From CAZJDM01 sp964544765 (GTDB lineage: Bacteria > Bdellovibrionota_B > Oligoflexia > CAYFLR01), in contig CAZJDM010000051.1 in assembly GCA_964544765.1 (NCBI GenBank), forward strand, positions 1-27,204: a DNA stretch of 27,204 bases, in the 5' to 3' direction. Position numbers and translations under genes: made by a program. Shown here in pieces: positions 15,986 through 24,859 of the stretch (its first letter is position 1; the number at the start of each line of letters is the position of its first letter). The notes beneath the pieces were generated by a model. That model was not told where the DNA came from and searched no databases. It saw nothing but the letters and a program-made list of their open reading frames with translations.

Positions 15986-18466
15986 TTAATACTCGTTATA
16001 TTCAAAAATAACAGCAGCTCCAGAATTAGAAGCTTTATTATCAAGTGAGTCATCACCCCAATTAATAATATTATTTTGACTGCTGTCTTCTTGGTCACTA
16101 CCAATGATTATAGTGTTATTATAAATCGACACACTTTGACCAAAGGCATCACCTTTTGTGGTATTGGGGGATTTTAAGACAGCCGTCTGGGTCCATAGTG
16201 AGGCTGTTCTGTTAAAGATATATGCTGCTCCTGCGCCTGAAGCTGTATTATCATCAACATAATTGGTTCCAATGAAAACGTTGCTTTGACCACCATCTTC
16301 TCCACGAGCTCCAATTACTAAAGTGTTGTTATAGATACTGACACTATTACCGAAACCATCGCCTTGACTTGCGTTACTGGCTTTTATAAAGGCTTCAAAT
16401 ATCCAGTTTCCTTCGATAAGTCTATAAGCATAGGCTGCGCCGGAGGATTCGGCTTGATTGTTTTCTGTGATTGTAACTTGAGTTTCTATTGAGGTGCGAT
16501 TACTATCTTCACCCCAGGCTCCAACAACAATGGTATCTTGATAGATATCTACACTTTTTCCAAAACCATCTTCTGCTTCATTATTAGGGGCTTTTAGATA
16601 TGCTTCAAAGATCCACTCGGTGTCATTTTTGTAATAAACGTATACCGCACCGGATCCCTTTGCGCTGTTGTTATCATCACTTATAAAATAGTTATCGCCG
16701 TTTACGCTGAGGACACTATTACAATCTTCACTAGTTGATCCAACAACGATTCTATTTTCATGGATGGCCAAACTTTCTCCAAATTGATCACCAGCTTCCT
16801 CGTTAGGAGCCTTTAGTAGCGCCTCAAATTTCCATGCATTATCTGTATTGTTTGTATTATCTGAATTATCTGAATTGTTAGTACTATCTTTTTTACTGAA
16901 GATATATACCAAACCAGATTCGTCTTCTCCTTTGGCGGCGATAATTATAGTTGTATCTTGAATATCAACCGCGTTACCGAACTGATCGCCAGGATAACTG
17001 TTGGGAGCTTTTAAGATAGTTTTCAGATTCCAATCTGATTCTGAACGTTCAAATACATATACTACTCCTGAGTCTGGTCCGCGAGCGCCAATGACTAAGA
17101 TGTTTTCGTAAGCAGCGATACTTGTGCCGAATCGATCATATTTTTCAGGATTGGGAGCCTTAAGGTAAGCTTCTTGGGTCCAATAATTATTTTCACTATT
17201 GTTTATTCTAAAGACATATACCGCGCCAGAACCTGGCATACTATTGTCTTCAGGTTTATCAGACGAATTTGAACCTTCTCCGGGCGCGCTTATTACTATT
17301 GTATCGTTCCATATTACTACATTTTCTCCAAAACCGTCATGATCCCCAGCGTTAAAAGCTTTTAATGTTACTATGGGCCAGTAACCTCTTATAATTGAAA
17401 CAATATACACTTTTGTAAGGGGTGTGGTCGGATGGGCTACTTCAATAGTGATAGTCGTATCACCAGATTCTGCTGTAAAAGTAAATGATTGTGATCCTTG
17501 AACTCTTGGTTCATCATTCATTTTGATATATGCTGTTTGATCAGCAGGTTCAGCAATTATGGTTGAAGTGACACTATTTGTGGTTGAGGTGGTACTATCT
17601 GTGGTGGAAGTAATATTTTCATTAGAAAGGTAACAGACATATTCCAGGTTATCTGCGCTGAAAGCTGGTGATAAATCGCAATCAGGGATAGATATATCCA
17701 ATAAGTCAATGTGGGAAAGATTAACAGTAACTGCATAGTCCCGAGTTCTATTATCTGCTCCAGTAACAGTGTAGGTACTTGCTGTGCCATCTTGAAACTC
17801 CTGCGGTGAATTGTTTGCTGGGTTTATCAGATCGCCTGCTATTGATATAGTAGGAACCAGATTGTCTAGTGGCGTAATGTAGGGTAATTCTATTGTAATG
17901 GTTTTTTCCTCTTCATTTATAATGCCGTGTATGTCTTCTGTTAAGAAAGGGTTGTCAGTCCGCAGGAATGAAAAGGTGTCAATCGACTTGTCGTTTTGGC
18001 TGGAGATTTCAACATAAACCGAATATTCTGTAGATGTGCCGTTTCCAGCTGTAATTGTATAAGTAAAGGCAGTTCCATCGATATATGACTGGGCTGTTTC
18101 TGATGGAGGATCTATAGAATGGCCCTTAATTGATATCGTTGGTGTAAGTTCTACGAGAGAATTTCCATCGGGAGAAGTTTCCTCAAGAGCTGTTCTATAT
18201 GGAACCTTAAGATATATTGATCTTTCTTCAACATCGATAATTCCAGGTATATCGATTTCAAGAGCATCGTTTTTGTTTGCTTTGAAATAAAAAGATGTAA
18301 TTTCTTTTTCCTTTTGATCCGGATCAATAGTTAAGGCTTGAGATCTTAGGGATCTGTAAGTTGAATCTGGTTGCTCACACTGGAGAAAAAATATACTCAT
18401 AGCTACAAGTAGCAATACAAGCTGCCAAATTTTATGTTCTATTAATTGTAGGTTTTTATATTCCAT
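15986..18466 (-). CDS. Surface lipoprotein: two DUF5018-like domains, cadherin-like sandwich, seven FG-GAP repeats
   Basis: An 826-residue lipoprotein (FFLQC, Cys30; Gln at -1 is atypical). Two similar beta-sandwich domains of the DUF5018 kind occupy about 53-155 and 158-252: each has I-T/D-x-F-x-F, I-P/L-Y near a hydrophobic strand, P-T-I-S-I and a Y-x-V-x-V end. A cadherin-like beta-sandwich follows to about 360 (LSPAFSADNLEYVC). The rest has seven FG-GAP-type repeats, each with D-x-F-G-x-x-V/I/L, V/I-I-G-A and a V-Y-V/I-F strand, with L-K-A-P-N between blades. Seven copies would close an integrin-alpha-like propeller, probably an adhesin or ligand-binding head. It is first in the minus-strand cluster. 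AAGGAG lies about 26 bases before the ATG, too far to be standard. Confidence 0.83.
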   Translation of the reverse strand: MEYKNLQLIEHKIWQLVLLLVAMSIFFLQCEQPDSTYRSLRSQALTIDPDQKEKEITSFYFKANKNDALEIDIPGIIDVEERSIYLKVPYRTALEETSPDGNSLVELTPTISIKGHSIDPPSETAQSYIDGTAFTYTITAGNGTSTEYSVYVEISSQNDKSIDTFSFLRTDNPFLTEDIHGIINEEEKTITIELPYITPLDNLVPTISIAGDLINPANNSPQEFQDGTASTYTVTGADNRTRDYAVTVNLSHIDLLDISIPDCDLSPAFSADNLEYVCYLSNENITSTTDSTTSTTNSVTSTIIAEPADQTAYIKMNDEPRVQGSQSFTFTAESGDTTITIEVAHPTTPLTKVYIVSIIRGYWPIVTLKAFNAGDHDGFGENVVIWNDTIVISAPGEGSNSSDKPEDNSMPGSGAVYVFRINNSENNYWTQEAYLKAPNPEKYDRFGTSIAAYENILVIGARGPDSGVVYVFERSESDWNLKTILKAPNSYPGDQFGNAVDIQDTTIIIAAKGEDESGLVYIFSKKDSTNNSDNSDNTNNTDNAWKFEALLKAPNEEAGDQFGESLAIHENRIVVGSTSEDCNSVLSVNGDNYFISDDNNSAKGSGAVYVYYKNDTEWIFEAYLKAPNNEAEDGFGKSVDIYQDTIVVGAWGEDSNRTSIETQVTITENNQAESSGAAYAYRLIEGNWIFEAFIKASNASQGDGFGNSVSIYNNTLVIGARGEDGGQSNVFIGTNYVDDNTASGAGAAYIFNRTASLWTQTAVLKSPNTTKGDAFGQSVSIYNNTIIIGSDQEDSSQNNIINWGDDSLDNKASNSGAAVIFEYNEY

Positions 18467-18502
18467 TAATTTTAGTGTGTTGTTTGGAATTCTCCTTCTT
18501 CT

Positions 18503-18531
18503 ATTTTAGCAGAAATTGGTCTGTTTGAAAA
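18503..18531 (-). promoter_or_regulatory. Possible sigma-70 promoter for envelope cluster
   Basis: On the minus strand TTTTCA (18526-18531) and TAAAAT (18503-18508) are 17 bases apart, upstream of the FG-GAP lipoprotein gene. The -10 box matches well and the -35 only moderately. The rest of 18467-18620 shows nothing else I recognise. Confidence 0.35.
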
Positions 18532-18620
18532 AAACTTATCAACTGAACTCATTAGCAATGCGTTTCTGCTGCCGAGGTATACGAGCAACTTGTATCTTGA
18601 ATTTATCTTTTGTATAATTA

Positions 18621-19730
18621 TTAAATTAAAAAAATATGTTTGGTTTTGATTATTACTTTAACTTCAGTTCCTTCAGGATAGATTTTTTGGTCACCTTGGT
18701 GATTTTCATCTATTAAAAGGTGTTGTCCACTGTTTTCTACTGTATAACGGATAATATTCCCTAAAAACTCTTTATATAAAACTCTTCCTTTCATGGTAAG
18801 TGTATCTGGGTATTCATTATCAACTGATTTACTAGCGACAATCTTTAAGTTTTGGGGACGTAATATGGCATATTTGGCCTTGTTGTTGGTATGGTTAGGG
18901 TTAGCATTATTGTTAATATGGTTAGGGATTGTAAGATTATTGGTTGTATGAAAATAAATACTTTCATTATTCTTTTCTAATTGGCCTTCTATAATATTAG
19001 CTGTTCCTAAGAATCTAGCTACAAACTGATTAATGGGTCGATCATATAATTCGATAGGAGGCCCTACTTGCTGTATTATTCCTTGATCTATAACCGCAAT
19101 TCGATCAGAAATGGTATTTGCCTCTTCTTGATCATGGGTTACAAAAATAGTTGTAATACCTAATTTGCGTTGTAGTTGAAGTATTTCTCGGCGCATAGAA
19201 ATACGTAATTTAACATCTAAATTAGAAAGAGGTTCGTCTAGTAATAAAACTCTGGGCTCAATAACAATGGTTCTAGCTAGTGCTACCCTTTGCTGTTGAC
19301 CTCCTGAAAGTTGATTAGGGTTACGATCGGCTAGACTGGATAATTCAACTAGTTCTAACGCGTTTTTTACTCGTTCAGCTATTTGAGACTTGGTCATTTT
19401 TCTTTCTTTTAAACCGAAAGCCACATTTTGCCAGACTGTCAAATGCGGCCATAGGGCGTAACTTTGAAAAACTAACCCTACATCACGTTTCCAAGGTGGT
19501 GATAAAGTTACATCATCTGAGTCAAAAAATATTTGTCCTTTAGCTGTTGGACCAAAACCAGCTATGGAACGTAGTAATGTTGATTTGCCTGAGCCTGATG
19601 GACCTAGCAGCGAGAATAATTCACCTGGTTTAATAGTAAGGTTGATATTGTTGAGTACTTCGGTGTTTCCATAAGAAAGACTGAAATTTTGGATTTTTAC
19701 CTCAGTAGCTGAATTGGTGTTTGGATTCAT
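18621..19730 (-). CDS. ABC importer ATPase (FbpC/PotA type)
   Basis: The ATP-hydrolysing subunit of an importer of the ferric/polyamine/phosphonate class. Visible are the Walker A GPSGSGKST, Q-loop LVFQSYALWPHLTV, signature LSGGQQQRVALAR, Walker B VLLLDEPLSNLD and the switch histidine in VTHDQEEA. A C-terminal TOBE-like domain contains an Asn-rich insert (NHINNNANPNHTNNKAK). The permease stop lies at 19745-19747 and overlaps an in-frame GTG (19745); I prefer the ATG at 19730, which has GGAG at good spacing, but both starts have a site because the sequence here is duplicated. The substrate cannot be read from this subunit. Confidence 0.92.
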   Translation of the reverse strand: MNPNTNSATEVKIQNFSLSYGNTEVLNNINLTIKPGELFSLLGPSGSGKSTLLRSIAGFGPTAKGQIFFDSDDVTLSPPWKRDVGLVFQSYALWPHLTVWQNVAFGLKERKMTKSQIAERVKNALELVELSSLADRNPNQLSGGQQQRVALARTIVIEPRVLLLDEPLSNLDVKLRISMRREILQLQRKLGITTIFVTHDQEEANTISDRIAVIDQGIIQQVGPPIELYDRPINQFVARFLGTANIIEGQLEKNNESIYFHTTNNLTIPNHINNNANPNHTNNKAKYAILRPQNLKIVASKSVDNEYPDTLTMKGRVLYKEFLGNIIRYTVENSGQHLLIDENHQGDQKIYPEGTEVKVIIKTKHIFLI

Positions 19731-19736
19731 ATTTAT

Positions 19737-19762
19737 TTTCTCCACTATTTTTCTCCACTATT
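19737..19762. repeat. 13-bp tandem duplication at permease/ATPase junction
   Basis: Two exact copies of AATAGTGGAGAAA in the minus-strand sense lie head to tail over the permease stop. Each copy carries a GTGGAG-type ribosome-binding site, so one serves the GTG at 19745 and the other the ATG at 19730. Confidence 0.85.
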
Positions 19763-21436
19763 TTTTTCAACTAATTGATGAGAGAAATAAGTACATATGC
19801 TGATAATTATCACGACAACTATCCCTAATGCGGCTCCTGGCCCTCTACCCGCGGAAGATTGCATAAATTCATAGATGCCATAAGATAATGGAGCGTCTGA
19901 TTGGGCCGAAACTAACATGATTGTTGCTGATAATTCCATAGCTGCCGTAGCAAAACTACTCATAAACCCAGCAATTATTCCTCCGCTCATAAGAGGTATT
20001 ACTATCCGTTTTAAGGTGGAGAATTTGTTTGCTCCCAAACTTTCGGCGGCGTTTTCTAACAAGATACTAACTTGAGAAAGCCCCGCAACACAAGCTCTAA
20101 GGGCGTAAGGTAATCGTCTAATTGTTAGGGCAACTACTATGATAACCCACCAAGAAGCTAGTGGCTTATCAATGAAGGGTATATTAAAGTGATGAAAAGT
20201 TCGTAAATAACCAATGCCTAAAACAATTCCTGGTACGGTCATGGCGCTCATAGCTATATAATCCAACCATTTTTGACCAAAGAGTTTGGTTCTATATACT
20301 AAATAGGCTATGGTTACTCCTAAGATGATGTCAATGAAAGCTGCTAAACCGGCGTACACTAAAGTATTAGTAATGTATTGTGAAGATGAACTCCAAATCT
20401 GGCTATAATGACTCAGTGTATATCCATCTGGGAGAATCGCATAGGACCATATGGTCCCAAAAGAAAGTAGGGCAAGTCCAATATGGGGTGTTAGTACTAA
20501 CAGTAATATCAAAGAAATTACTGAATAACCAATGATATTTTGCCACCAACTTAGATCTCGCTTGAGTAGGCCCCCACCTCCTTTTTGGATAGTAGCGTAA
20601 TCTTTATTTTTTATGGCTGAAAAGGAAGCCCAAAGTGAGAATAGTGAAAAGACTACTAAAATAACCGAAATAACATAACCCATAGGATCTGAAACACCAA
20701 TAGATGTTATCCGTAAGTAAGCCTGTGGGGCTAACATATTGTTGATATTTAGTAGTAGAGGGGTTCCAAGGTCATCAAAAACTTTAATGAAAACCAAAGA
20801 AGCGCCCGCAATGTAACCAGGCATAGATAGAGGAAGGACAATGCGTCTTAATAGTCTAAATCCGTGAGAACCAAGGCTTTGGGCTGATTCTTCCATTGAT
20901 TGGTCAATATTGTTTAAAGCGGCAGAAAGATTTATTAAAATAAACGGAAAGAAGTGTAAGCTCTCTACAAATATAACTCCGTTTAGACCCTCCATAAATG
21001 GAATATTAATTCCGATAAACTTTTCTAGTAATAGATTTACAGAGCCATTAGTGCCAAATATCAACTGCATGGCTATTGCTCCTACAAAAGGAGGCATTAC
21101 TAGAGGAATAAAACCTAACGTTTGTATTAAAATCGCACCTTTAAAGTTAAAACGGGTTGTAAGATAGGCTAACGGTATTGCCATAATAGATGAAAAAACC
21201 ACTGACATAAAGGCAACATAGACGGAGTTAAAAAATGATTGTTGAAAAAGATCTGTTTGAAAGAAATCTATGAAGTTAATTAAGGTAAAATCACCAGTAT
21301 TGGGATCTTGTAAAGCAATGAAGATAACTCTTAATACTGGCAATATTAAAAAGAGAAACAAAAATAAAACTACAAAGAGGGCTATTATTTTTTTTATTCT
21401 GTTGTGGGAATAACCACTACTATTCATGACTTTCAT
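19745..21436 (-). CDS. ABC importer permease, two fused halves (FbpB/SfuB type)
   Basis: A 563-residue inner-membrane permease with about twelve transmembrane segments, in which two binding-protein-dependent transport domains are fused. Each half has its EAA loop for contact with the ATPase: ESAQSLGSHGFRLLRRIVLP in the first, ENAAESLGANKFSTLKRIVI in the second. This layout is typical of ferric-iron, aminoethylphosphonate and related importers. The first ATG at 21436 has no clear ribosome-binding site; ATG 21427 is an alternative. It sits 36 bases after the binding-protein stop and overlaps the start region of the ATPase. Confidence 0.92.
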   Translation of the reverse strand: MKVMNSSGYSHNRIKKIIALFVVLFLFLFLILPVLRVIFIALQDPNTGDFTLINFIDFFQTDLFQQSFFNSVYVAFMSVVFSSIMAIPLAYLTTRFNFKGAILIQTLGFIPLVMPPFVGAIAMQLIFGTNGSVNLLLEKFIGINIPFMEGLNGVIFVESLHFFPFILINLSAALNNIDQSMEESAQSLGSHGFRLLRRIVLPLSMPGYIAGASLVFIKVFDDLGTPLLLNINNMLAPQAYLRITSIGVSDPMGYVISVILVVFSLFSLWASFSAIKNKDYATIQKGGGGLLKRDLSWWQNIIGYSVISLILLLVLTPHIGLALLSFGTIWSYAILPDGYTLSHYSQIWSSSSQYITNTLVYAGLAAFIDIILGVTIAYLVYRTKLFGQKWLDYIAMSAMTVPGIVLGIGYLRTFHHFNIPFIDKPLASWWVIIVVALTIRRLPYALRACVAGLSQVSILLENAAESLGANKFSTLKRIVIPLMSGGIIAGFMSSFATAAMELSATIMLVSAQSDAPLSYGIYEFMQSSAGRGPGAALGIVVVIIISICTYFSHQLVEKNSGEK

Positions 21437-21472
21437 AGCTTAGAGCTTTAATTGAGTGCTGGAGATAGCTAG

Positions 21473-22864
21473 CTAGAGGCAAATAGATTTAGCTTTTTGC
21501 GCTAAAGTTTTAGCTTGTTGATAGTTTTTAACAACTTGAGCATCCCATTGTTGTTCAATCTTTGCTTGGCGACCTGTTACTTTAGTGGTGATCTTTTTAC
21601 GTTTCTTTTTAAAGACAGCATTGAAAGATTTTTGTTGAGCCTTAGCTGCGGAAATAGGAATTAAATTGACTAACCGACGAGCTTCTTTAATAAGTTGAGC
21701 GGCTTTTTTATTTGGATTTGCTTTTAAAGCTTCTTCGGCCAAGTTTATGGCTTTAGTGGCAGCTTGCAGGTCAGAAAGACGGTAAGTGATCATTACATCG
21801 AATAGGGAGTTAACTACGTTGTAACGGCTTTTGGATAAATTAAGGTCAAATTTTACTGCGGAACCTATTGTTTTATCTTTAAATGGGTTGGGAAAACCTT
21901 TTGGCGCTTTAGCATAGATAGTGGGGTTGATAGGTAATCTGCGAATTTTAGGATTTAATAAAAGTTCTTGTCCCGTTTTGGATAATAGAAATTCAATAAA
22001 TGCCGCGGCGGCTTTGGGGTGAGGAGCATTTTTAATAATAGCTATATTAGCTGGAACTAAGGTAGTAATAGGTGGATAAATATAATCTACTGGATAGCCA
22101 GATGCTTTGGAAGATAAACCGAAAAAATCGATTACAACACCTAATCCAAACTGCCCACTATTAACACCATCAGGTACACCAAAACTACGTTCTGTAATTG
22201 TCTTTAGGTTTCCAGCAATGGCTTTCCATTCGGCCCATCCTTGTTCCCATCCTTTTCCTTGAAGTAAAGTTTCAACAGTCAAGTGTGTAGTTCCAGAACG
22301 AGATGGAGCGCTGATACCTAGATGCTTGTGATAGACCGGTTTCTTTAGATCTGACCAATTTTGGGGAGGAGGTATCTTTTTGGCTTTTAGATAACGATTG
22401 TTCCACATTATTCCATAACCAGAAGCGGCAAATCCTTTATAGTAACCATCGGGATCATGAATAGAAAAGGCACCTACTTTTTGAGGAATTCCCTTAACCT
22501 TTGTTTGGTATTTAACTAGAAGCTCGTCATCTTTTAGAACTTCAAAAGCATCAGGAGCAGAGGCCCAAAATAAATCTGTTTGATTATTTAGAGCTGTTGA
22601 TTGTAGGTATTTAATCCCTGCGGTAGTTTTTTTCTTTAACATCTCAACTTTTATTCCTGGATGTTTTTTTTCAAAAGCAGACTTAAATAGAGTTGTGGTA
22701 TCAGGAGGGTAAGATGTAACTATTACTAATTTTTTTTCTATCCCTTGTACGGTAGAGTTTTCTGTCGCTTGTATAGTATGTATAGTAGAGGTAAATAATA
22801 AAACGGGCCAACAAAGAAAATAACTAACTTTTTTAAATAGAGCTAATGGAAAGATTTTTTTCAT
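21473..22864 (-). CDS. ABC importer periplasmic binding protein (PgtC-like)
   Basis: The 463-residue solute receptor of the importer. A signal peptide ends near IQA. The body opens KKLVIVTSYPPDTTTLFKSA and has the family signature SAPSRSGTTHLTVETLLQGK, GWEQGWAEWKAIAGNL and RSFGVPDGVNSGQFGLG, which I know from phosphoglycerate-type PgtC and relatives. Paired iron-binding tyrosines of FbpA are not evident, so an organic or phosphorylated ligand is as likely as iron. About 120 Lys/Ala-rich helical residues after the usual domain (from AINLAEEALKANPNKKAA) make it longer than a typical 340-residue binding protein. I choose ATG 22864 because the AGGGATGAAG site is well placed for it, not for ATG 22876. 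Confidence 0.87.
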   Translation of the reverse strand: MKKIFPLALFKKVSYFLCWPVLLFTSTIHTIQATENSTVQGIEKKLVIVTSYPPDTTTLFKSAFEKKHPGIKVEMLKKKTTAGIKYLQSTALNNQTDLFWASAPDAFEVLKDDELLVKYQTKVKGIPQKVGAFSIHDPDGYYKGFAASGYGIMWNNRYLKAKKIPPPQNWSDLKKPVYHKHLGISAPSRSGTTHLTVETLLQGKGWEQGWAEWKAIAGNLKTITERSFGVPDGVNSGQFGLGVVIDFFGLSSKASGYPVDYIYPPITTLVPANIAIIKNAPHPKAAAAFIEFLLSKTGQELLLNPKIRRLPINPTIYAKAPKGFPNPFKDKTIGSAVKFDLNLSKSRYNVVNSLFDVMITYRLSDLQAATKAINLAEEALKANPNKKAAQLIKEARRLVNLIPISAAKAQQKSFNAVFKKKRKKITTKVTGRQAKIEQQWDAQVVKNYQQAKTLAQKAKSICL

Positions 22865-22910
22865 AATATACTTCATCCCTAATCTGGAGGTTAGCTTTTT
22901 AAACTAGCTT

Positions 22911-22939
22911 CTTTTATTAAACATCTTTAGGGTTGTCAA
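22911..22939 (-). promoter_or_regulatory. Sigma-70 promoter of the ABC operon
   Basis: On the minus strand a perfect TTGACA (22934-22939) and TAAAAG (22911-22916) are 17 bases apart, about 47 bases upstream of the binding-protein start. This is the best promoter in the window and would drive binding protein, permease and ATPase together. Confidence 0.7.
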
Positions 22940-23305
22940 TATAAAAAGTCTCTGAAATTACTTAATAATATCAACTTGAGCAATTTTTTGTTTGAAATGT
23001 GTTTTATGGTTTTTTTACCAGACGCGATGGTTGATGAAGTTGTAATTTTTATTTCATCGAAATGACTGCCATTTTTGCAGAATTTACATAAATAATCAAA
23101 TGTAATTTAACTATCAGTGTATTTTGTGGTAAAAGAATTTACAAATTATGGTAGAGATCAAAATTTTATTATTTGCTCTTGGAGCTGATATAGATTTAAG
23201 CCTTATAAATAATCGTCGTATAAAAATTAATGAAAGTCGAGGTGCAGTACCTGAATGGACTAGTAGAAAGAAAAGCATTTAAAAGAGAGATATCATGAAT
23301 TTCGC
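22940..23305. other. Intergenic region, no supported gene
   Basis: Between the ABC promoter and the membrane-protein stop I find one plus-strand frame of 44 codons (23148-23282) with only a weak ribosome-binding site. It does not resemble a family I know. I see no RNA gene or terminator hairpin. Confidence 0.4.
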
Positions 23306-23740
23306 TTATATCGCCCCTGTTTGTTTGTTGGGATTTAGAATAAACTTGCCATATAAAAAAGCAATAACTAACCCGCCAAAACCTTGCTCGACTATATGGA
23401 TAACAGCATTAGCAAAGACATAAAGCAATGGTTTATCATGAGCTCCAGCTAAAGCTAATTCATGAGGAAAAACCCAAAGTAAGCCAATAAGTCCTCCAAA
23501 CTTTAACCCTTCTATTAAAAGATTAGTGCCTATTTTCAATTTTGTAAATATATACGTCATTAATAGAGTAAGAACCAAATAAGCTATGAAAATAATTATG
23601 GTTCCTTCATGTGCCGCTCCAGCATGACTCTTAAAAAACTTTTCAAAAATTATCTCATGTATTATTCCTGCAAATAACCACATTGACAAACTAGCAAGGA
23701 ACACAATAAGGCTATACTTTTTTATTTTTAATATATTCAT
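23306..23740 (-). CDS. Four-helix membrane protein, unknown function
   Basis: A 144-residue inner-membrane protein with four predicted helices: near residues 8-30, 45-63, 76-95 and 105-127. Conserved-looking polar residues sit at helix ends (HEIIFE after helix one, FPHELALAGAH between three and four, HIVEQGFGG in helix four); His and Glu here could bind metal or form a channel, but that is a guess. I choose ATG 23740, because AGAGG is seven bases away, rather than ATG 23746. It is third in a PadR-DUF2141-membrane protein operon. Confidence 0.75.
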   Translation of the reverse strand: MNILKIKKYSLIVFLASLSMWLFAGIIHEIIFEKFFKSHAGAAHEGTIIIFIAYLVLTLLMTYIFTKLKIGTNLLIEGLKFGGLIGLLWVFPHELALAGAHDKPLLYVFANAVIHIVEQGFGGLVIAFLYGKFILNPNKQTGAI

Positions 23741-23757
23741 AAACATACCTCTAATAG

Positions 23758-24210
23758 TTATTTAATATTAATAGTAATTTTCTGATGTTTCTTTTTATAG
23801 TCAAACTTTAATTTATCAAAACTGGGAAACCCTGAAAATATACCAAATTTGAATGTGGAACTATAACCAAGGGGTTCGTTAGGAAAACCCAAGAAATGAT
23901 GGTCAAGCTTTTTATTTCTATTCTTATCATAAAAAGCTACAACTACATATTCAGTAAGAGCAAGATTATCAATAGAAAAAACAGCTTTATTGTTTATAAC
24001 ACTGGCAAACTCACTAATATAGGGTTTTTGAAACATTTCTGCATCGTTTCTAAATACATTTATCCCAATTTGCCCATTGTTTTGTTTTAAATTTTGTAAT
24101 TTAACTATAATTATCAGCTTATTTTCTTTATTAGAGTTTGAAAATAAATCAAAATTATAGGTTGATAGAAAGACGGCAATCAAGAAAAATTTATAAAACT
24201 TAGTCTTCAT
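23758..24210 (-). CDS. Exported DUF2141 protein
   Basis: A 150-residue secreted protein with a signal peptide (about residues 1-25). The mature part shows the DUF2141 pattern: IIIVKLQNLKQNNGQIGINVF at the start, an AVFSIDNLALTEYVVVAFYD strand pair, DKNRNKKLDHHFLGFPNEPL and PSFDKLKFDY near the end. The family is a small beta-sandwich of unknown role. AAGGAGG nine bases upstream fixes the start at 24210; the longer frame from 24267 has no support. It lies in a short operon with the PadR-like regulator and the membrane protein. Confidence 0.83.
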   Translation of the reverse strand: MKTKFYKFFLIAVFLSTYNFDLFSNSNKENKLIIIVKLQNLKQNNGQIGINVFRNDAEMFQKPYISEFASVINNKAVFSIDNLALTEYVVVAFYDKNRNKKLDHHFLGFPNEPLGYSSTFKFGIFSGFPSFDKLKFDYKKKHQKITINIK

Positions 24211-24266
24211 ACTAAAAATCCTCCTTATTTTTCTATGTGTTTCAAAAGGAATTCTAGCTATAACCA

Positions 24267-24812
24267 CTAGAATTCAACTGTTGAGTGAGTTTCTTCAAAC
24301 TCCTTTACCACATCTTCAATCCATTTAACTAAAGTGGTGATGGTCATTCTGTATTGCTTTATAATTTGACGCGGACCAAATGGAATATAATTTCCCATTT
24401 TTTTTTCATGAATGATTACACCACTTTGAAACACTTTTAATTGATTTTGTAATTCTAATAATAGTGCATAAGCTTTTTTAGGTTCTAAGGTTTCTATATT
24501 CCAAAGTACTGTATTAAATTCTAAAAAGTATGGTTTGATATTTTTAGAAAAATAAAACATTAGCTCGTAAAACCTTTCTCGACCTTTTTCATTTATTTGA
24601 TAGATTACTTTATTTGGAACACCTGGTTCATGTACAGTTTTGCCTACTAAGTAACCATTGTCAGCTAACCTGCGACAACTTTTAAAAATAGCAGGTGTGC
24701 TGATTTTTAACACTCTACTAACCTGTCGTTTTTGAATAAAACGAACAAGTTCATAAGCATTTTGAGGCTTTTTAAATAAAATTCCCAATAATATTAAATC
24801 CACAGTAGACAT
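24267..24812 (-). CDS. PadR-family transcriptional regulator
   Basis: A 181-residue DNA-binding protein. The N-terminal winged helix (residues 1-80) has the PadR opening STVDLILLGIL-FKKP-QNAYELV, a recognition helix around TPAIFKSCRRLADNGYLV and a wing with VIYQINEKGRERF. A helical C-terminal part of about 95 residues would make the dimer, as in the PadR Vir-type domain. AAAGGG eight bases before the ATG supports the start. It probably represses its own operon and perhaps the divergent nitroreductase gene, through the palindrome over its promoter. The effector is unknown. Confidence 0.88.
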   Translation of the reverse strand: MSTVDLILLGILFKKPQNAYELVRFIQKRQVSRVLKISTPAIFKSCRRLADNGYLVGKTVHEPGVPNKVIYQINEKGRERFYELMFYFSKNIKPYFLEFNTVLWNIETLEPKKAYALLLELQNQLKVFQSGVIIHEKKMGNYIPFGPRQIIKQYRMTITTLVKWIEDVVKEFEETHSTVEF

Positions 24813-24827
24813 ATTTTATCCCTTTAC

Positions 24828-24859
24828 TGCTGTACTATATACTACTATACAGTATAGCA
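24828..24859. promoter_or_regulatory. Palindromic operator over padR promoter
   Basis: TGCTGTACTATAT, a 6-base spacer and ATACAGTATAGCA form an inverted repeat with 11 of 13 positions matching. The right arm contains a perfect CTATAC-A-GTATAG. It covers the -10 box of the padR promoter, as expected for autorepression by a PadR dimer. Confidence 0.65.

Noticed and set aside
23148..23282. 44-codon plus-strand ORF before the membrane-protein operon
   Set aside because: Weak ribosome-binding site, no recognised family and opposite to the neighbours; the frame may be chance in AT-rich DNA.
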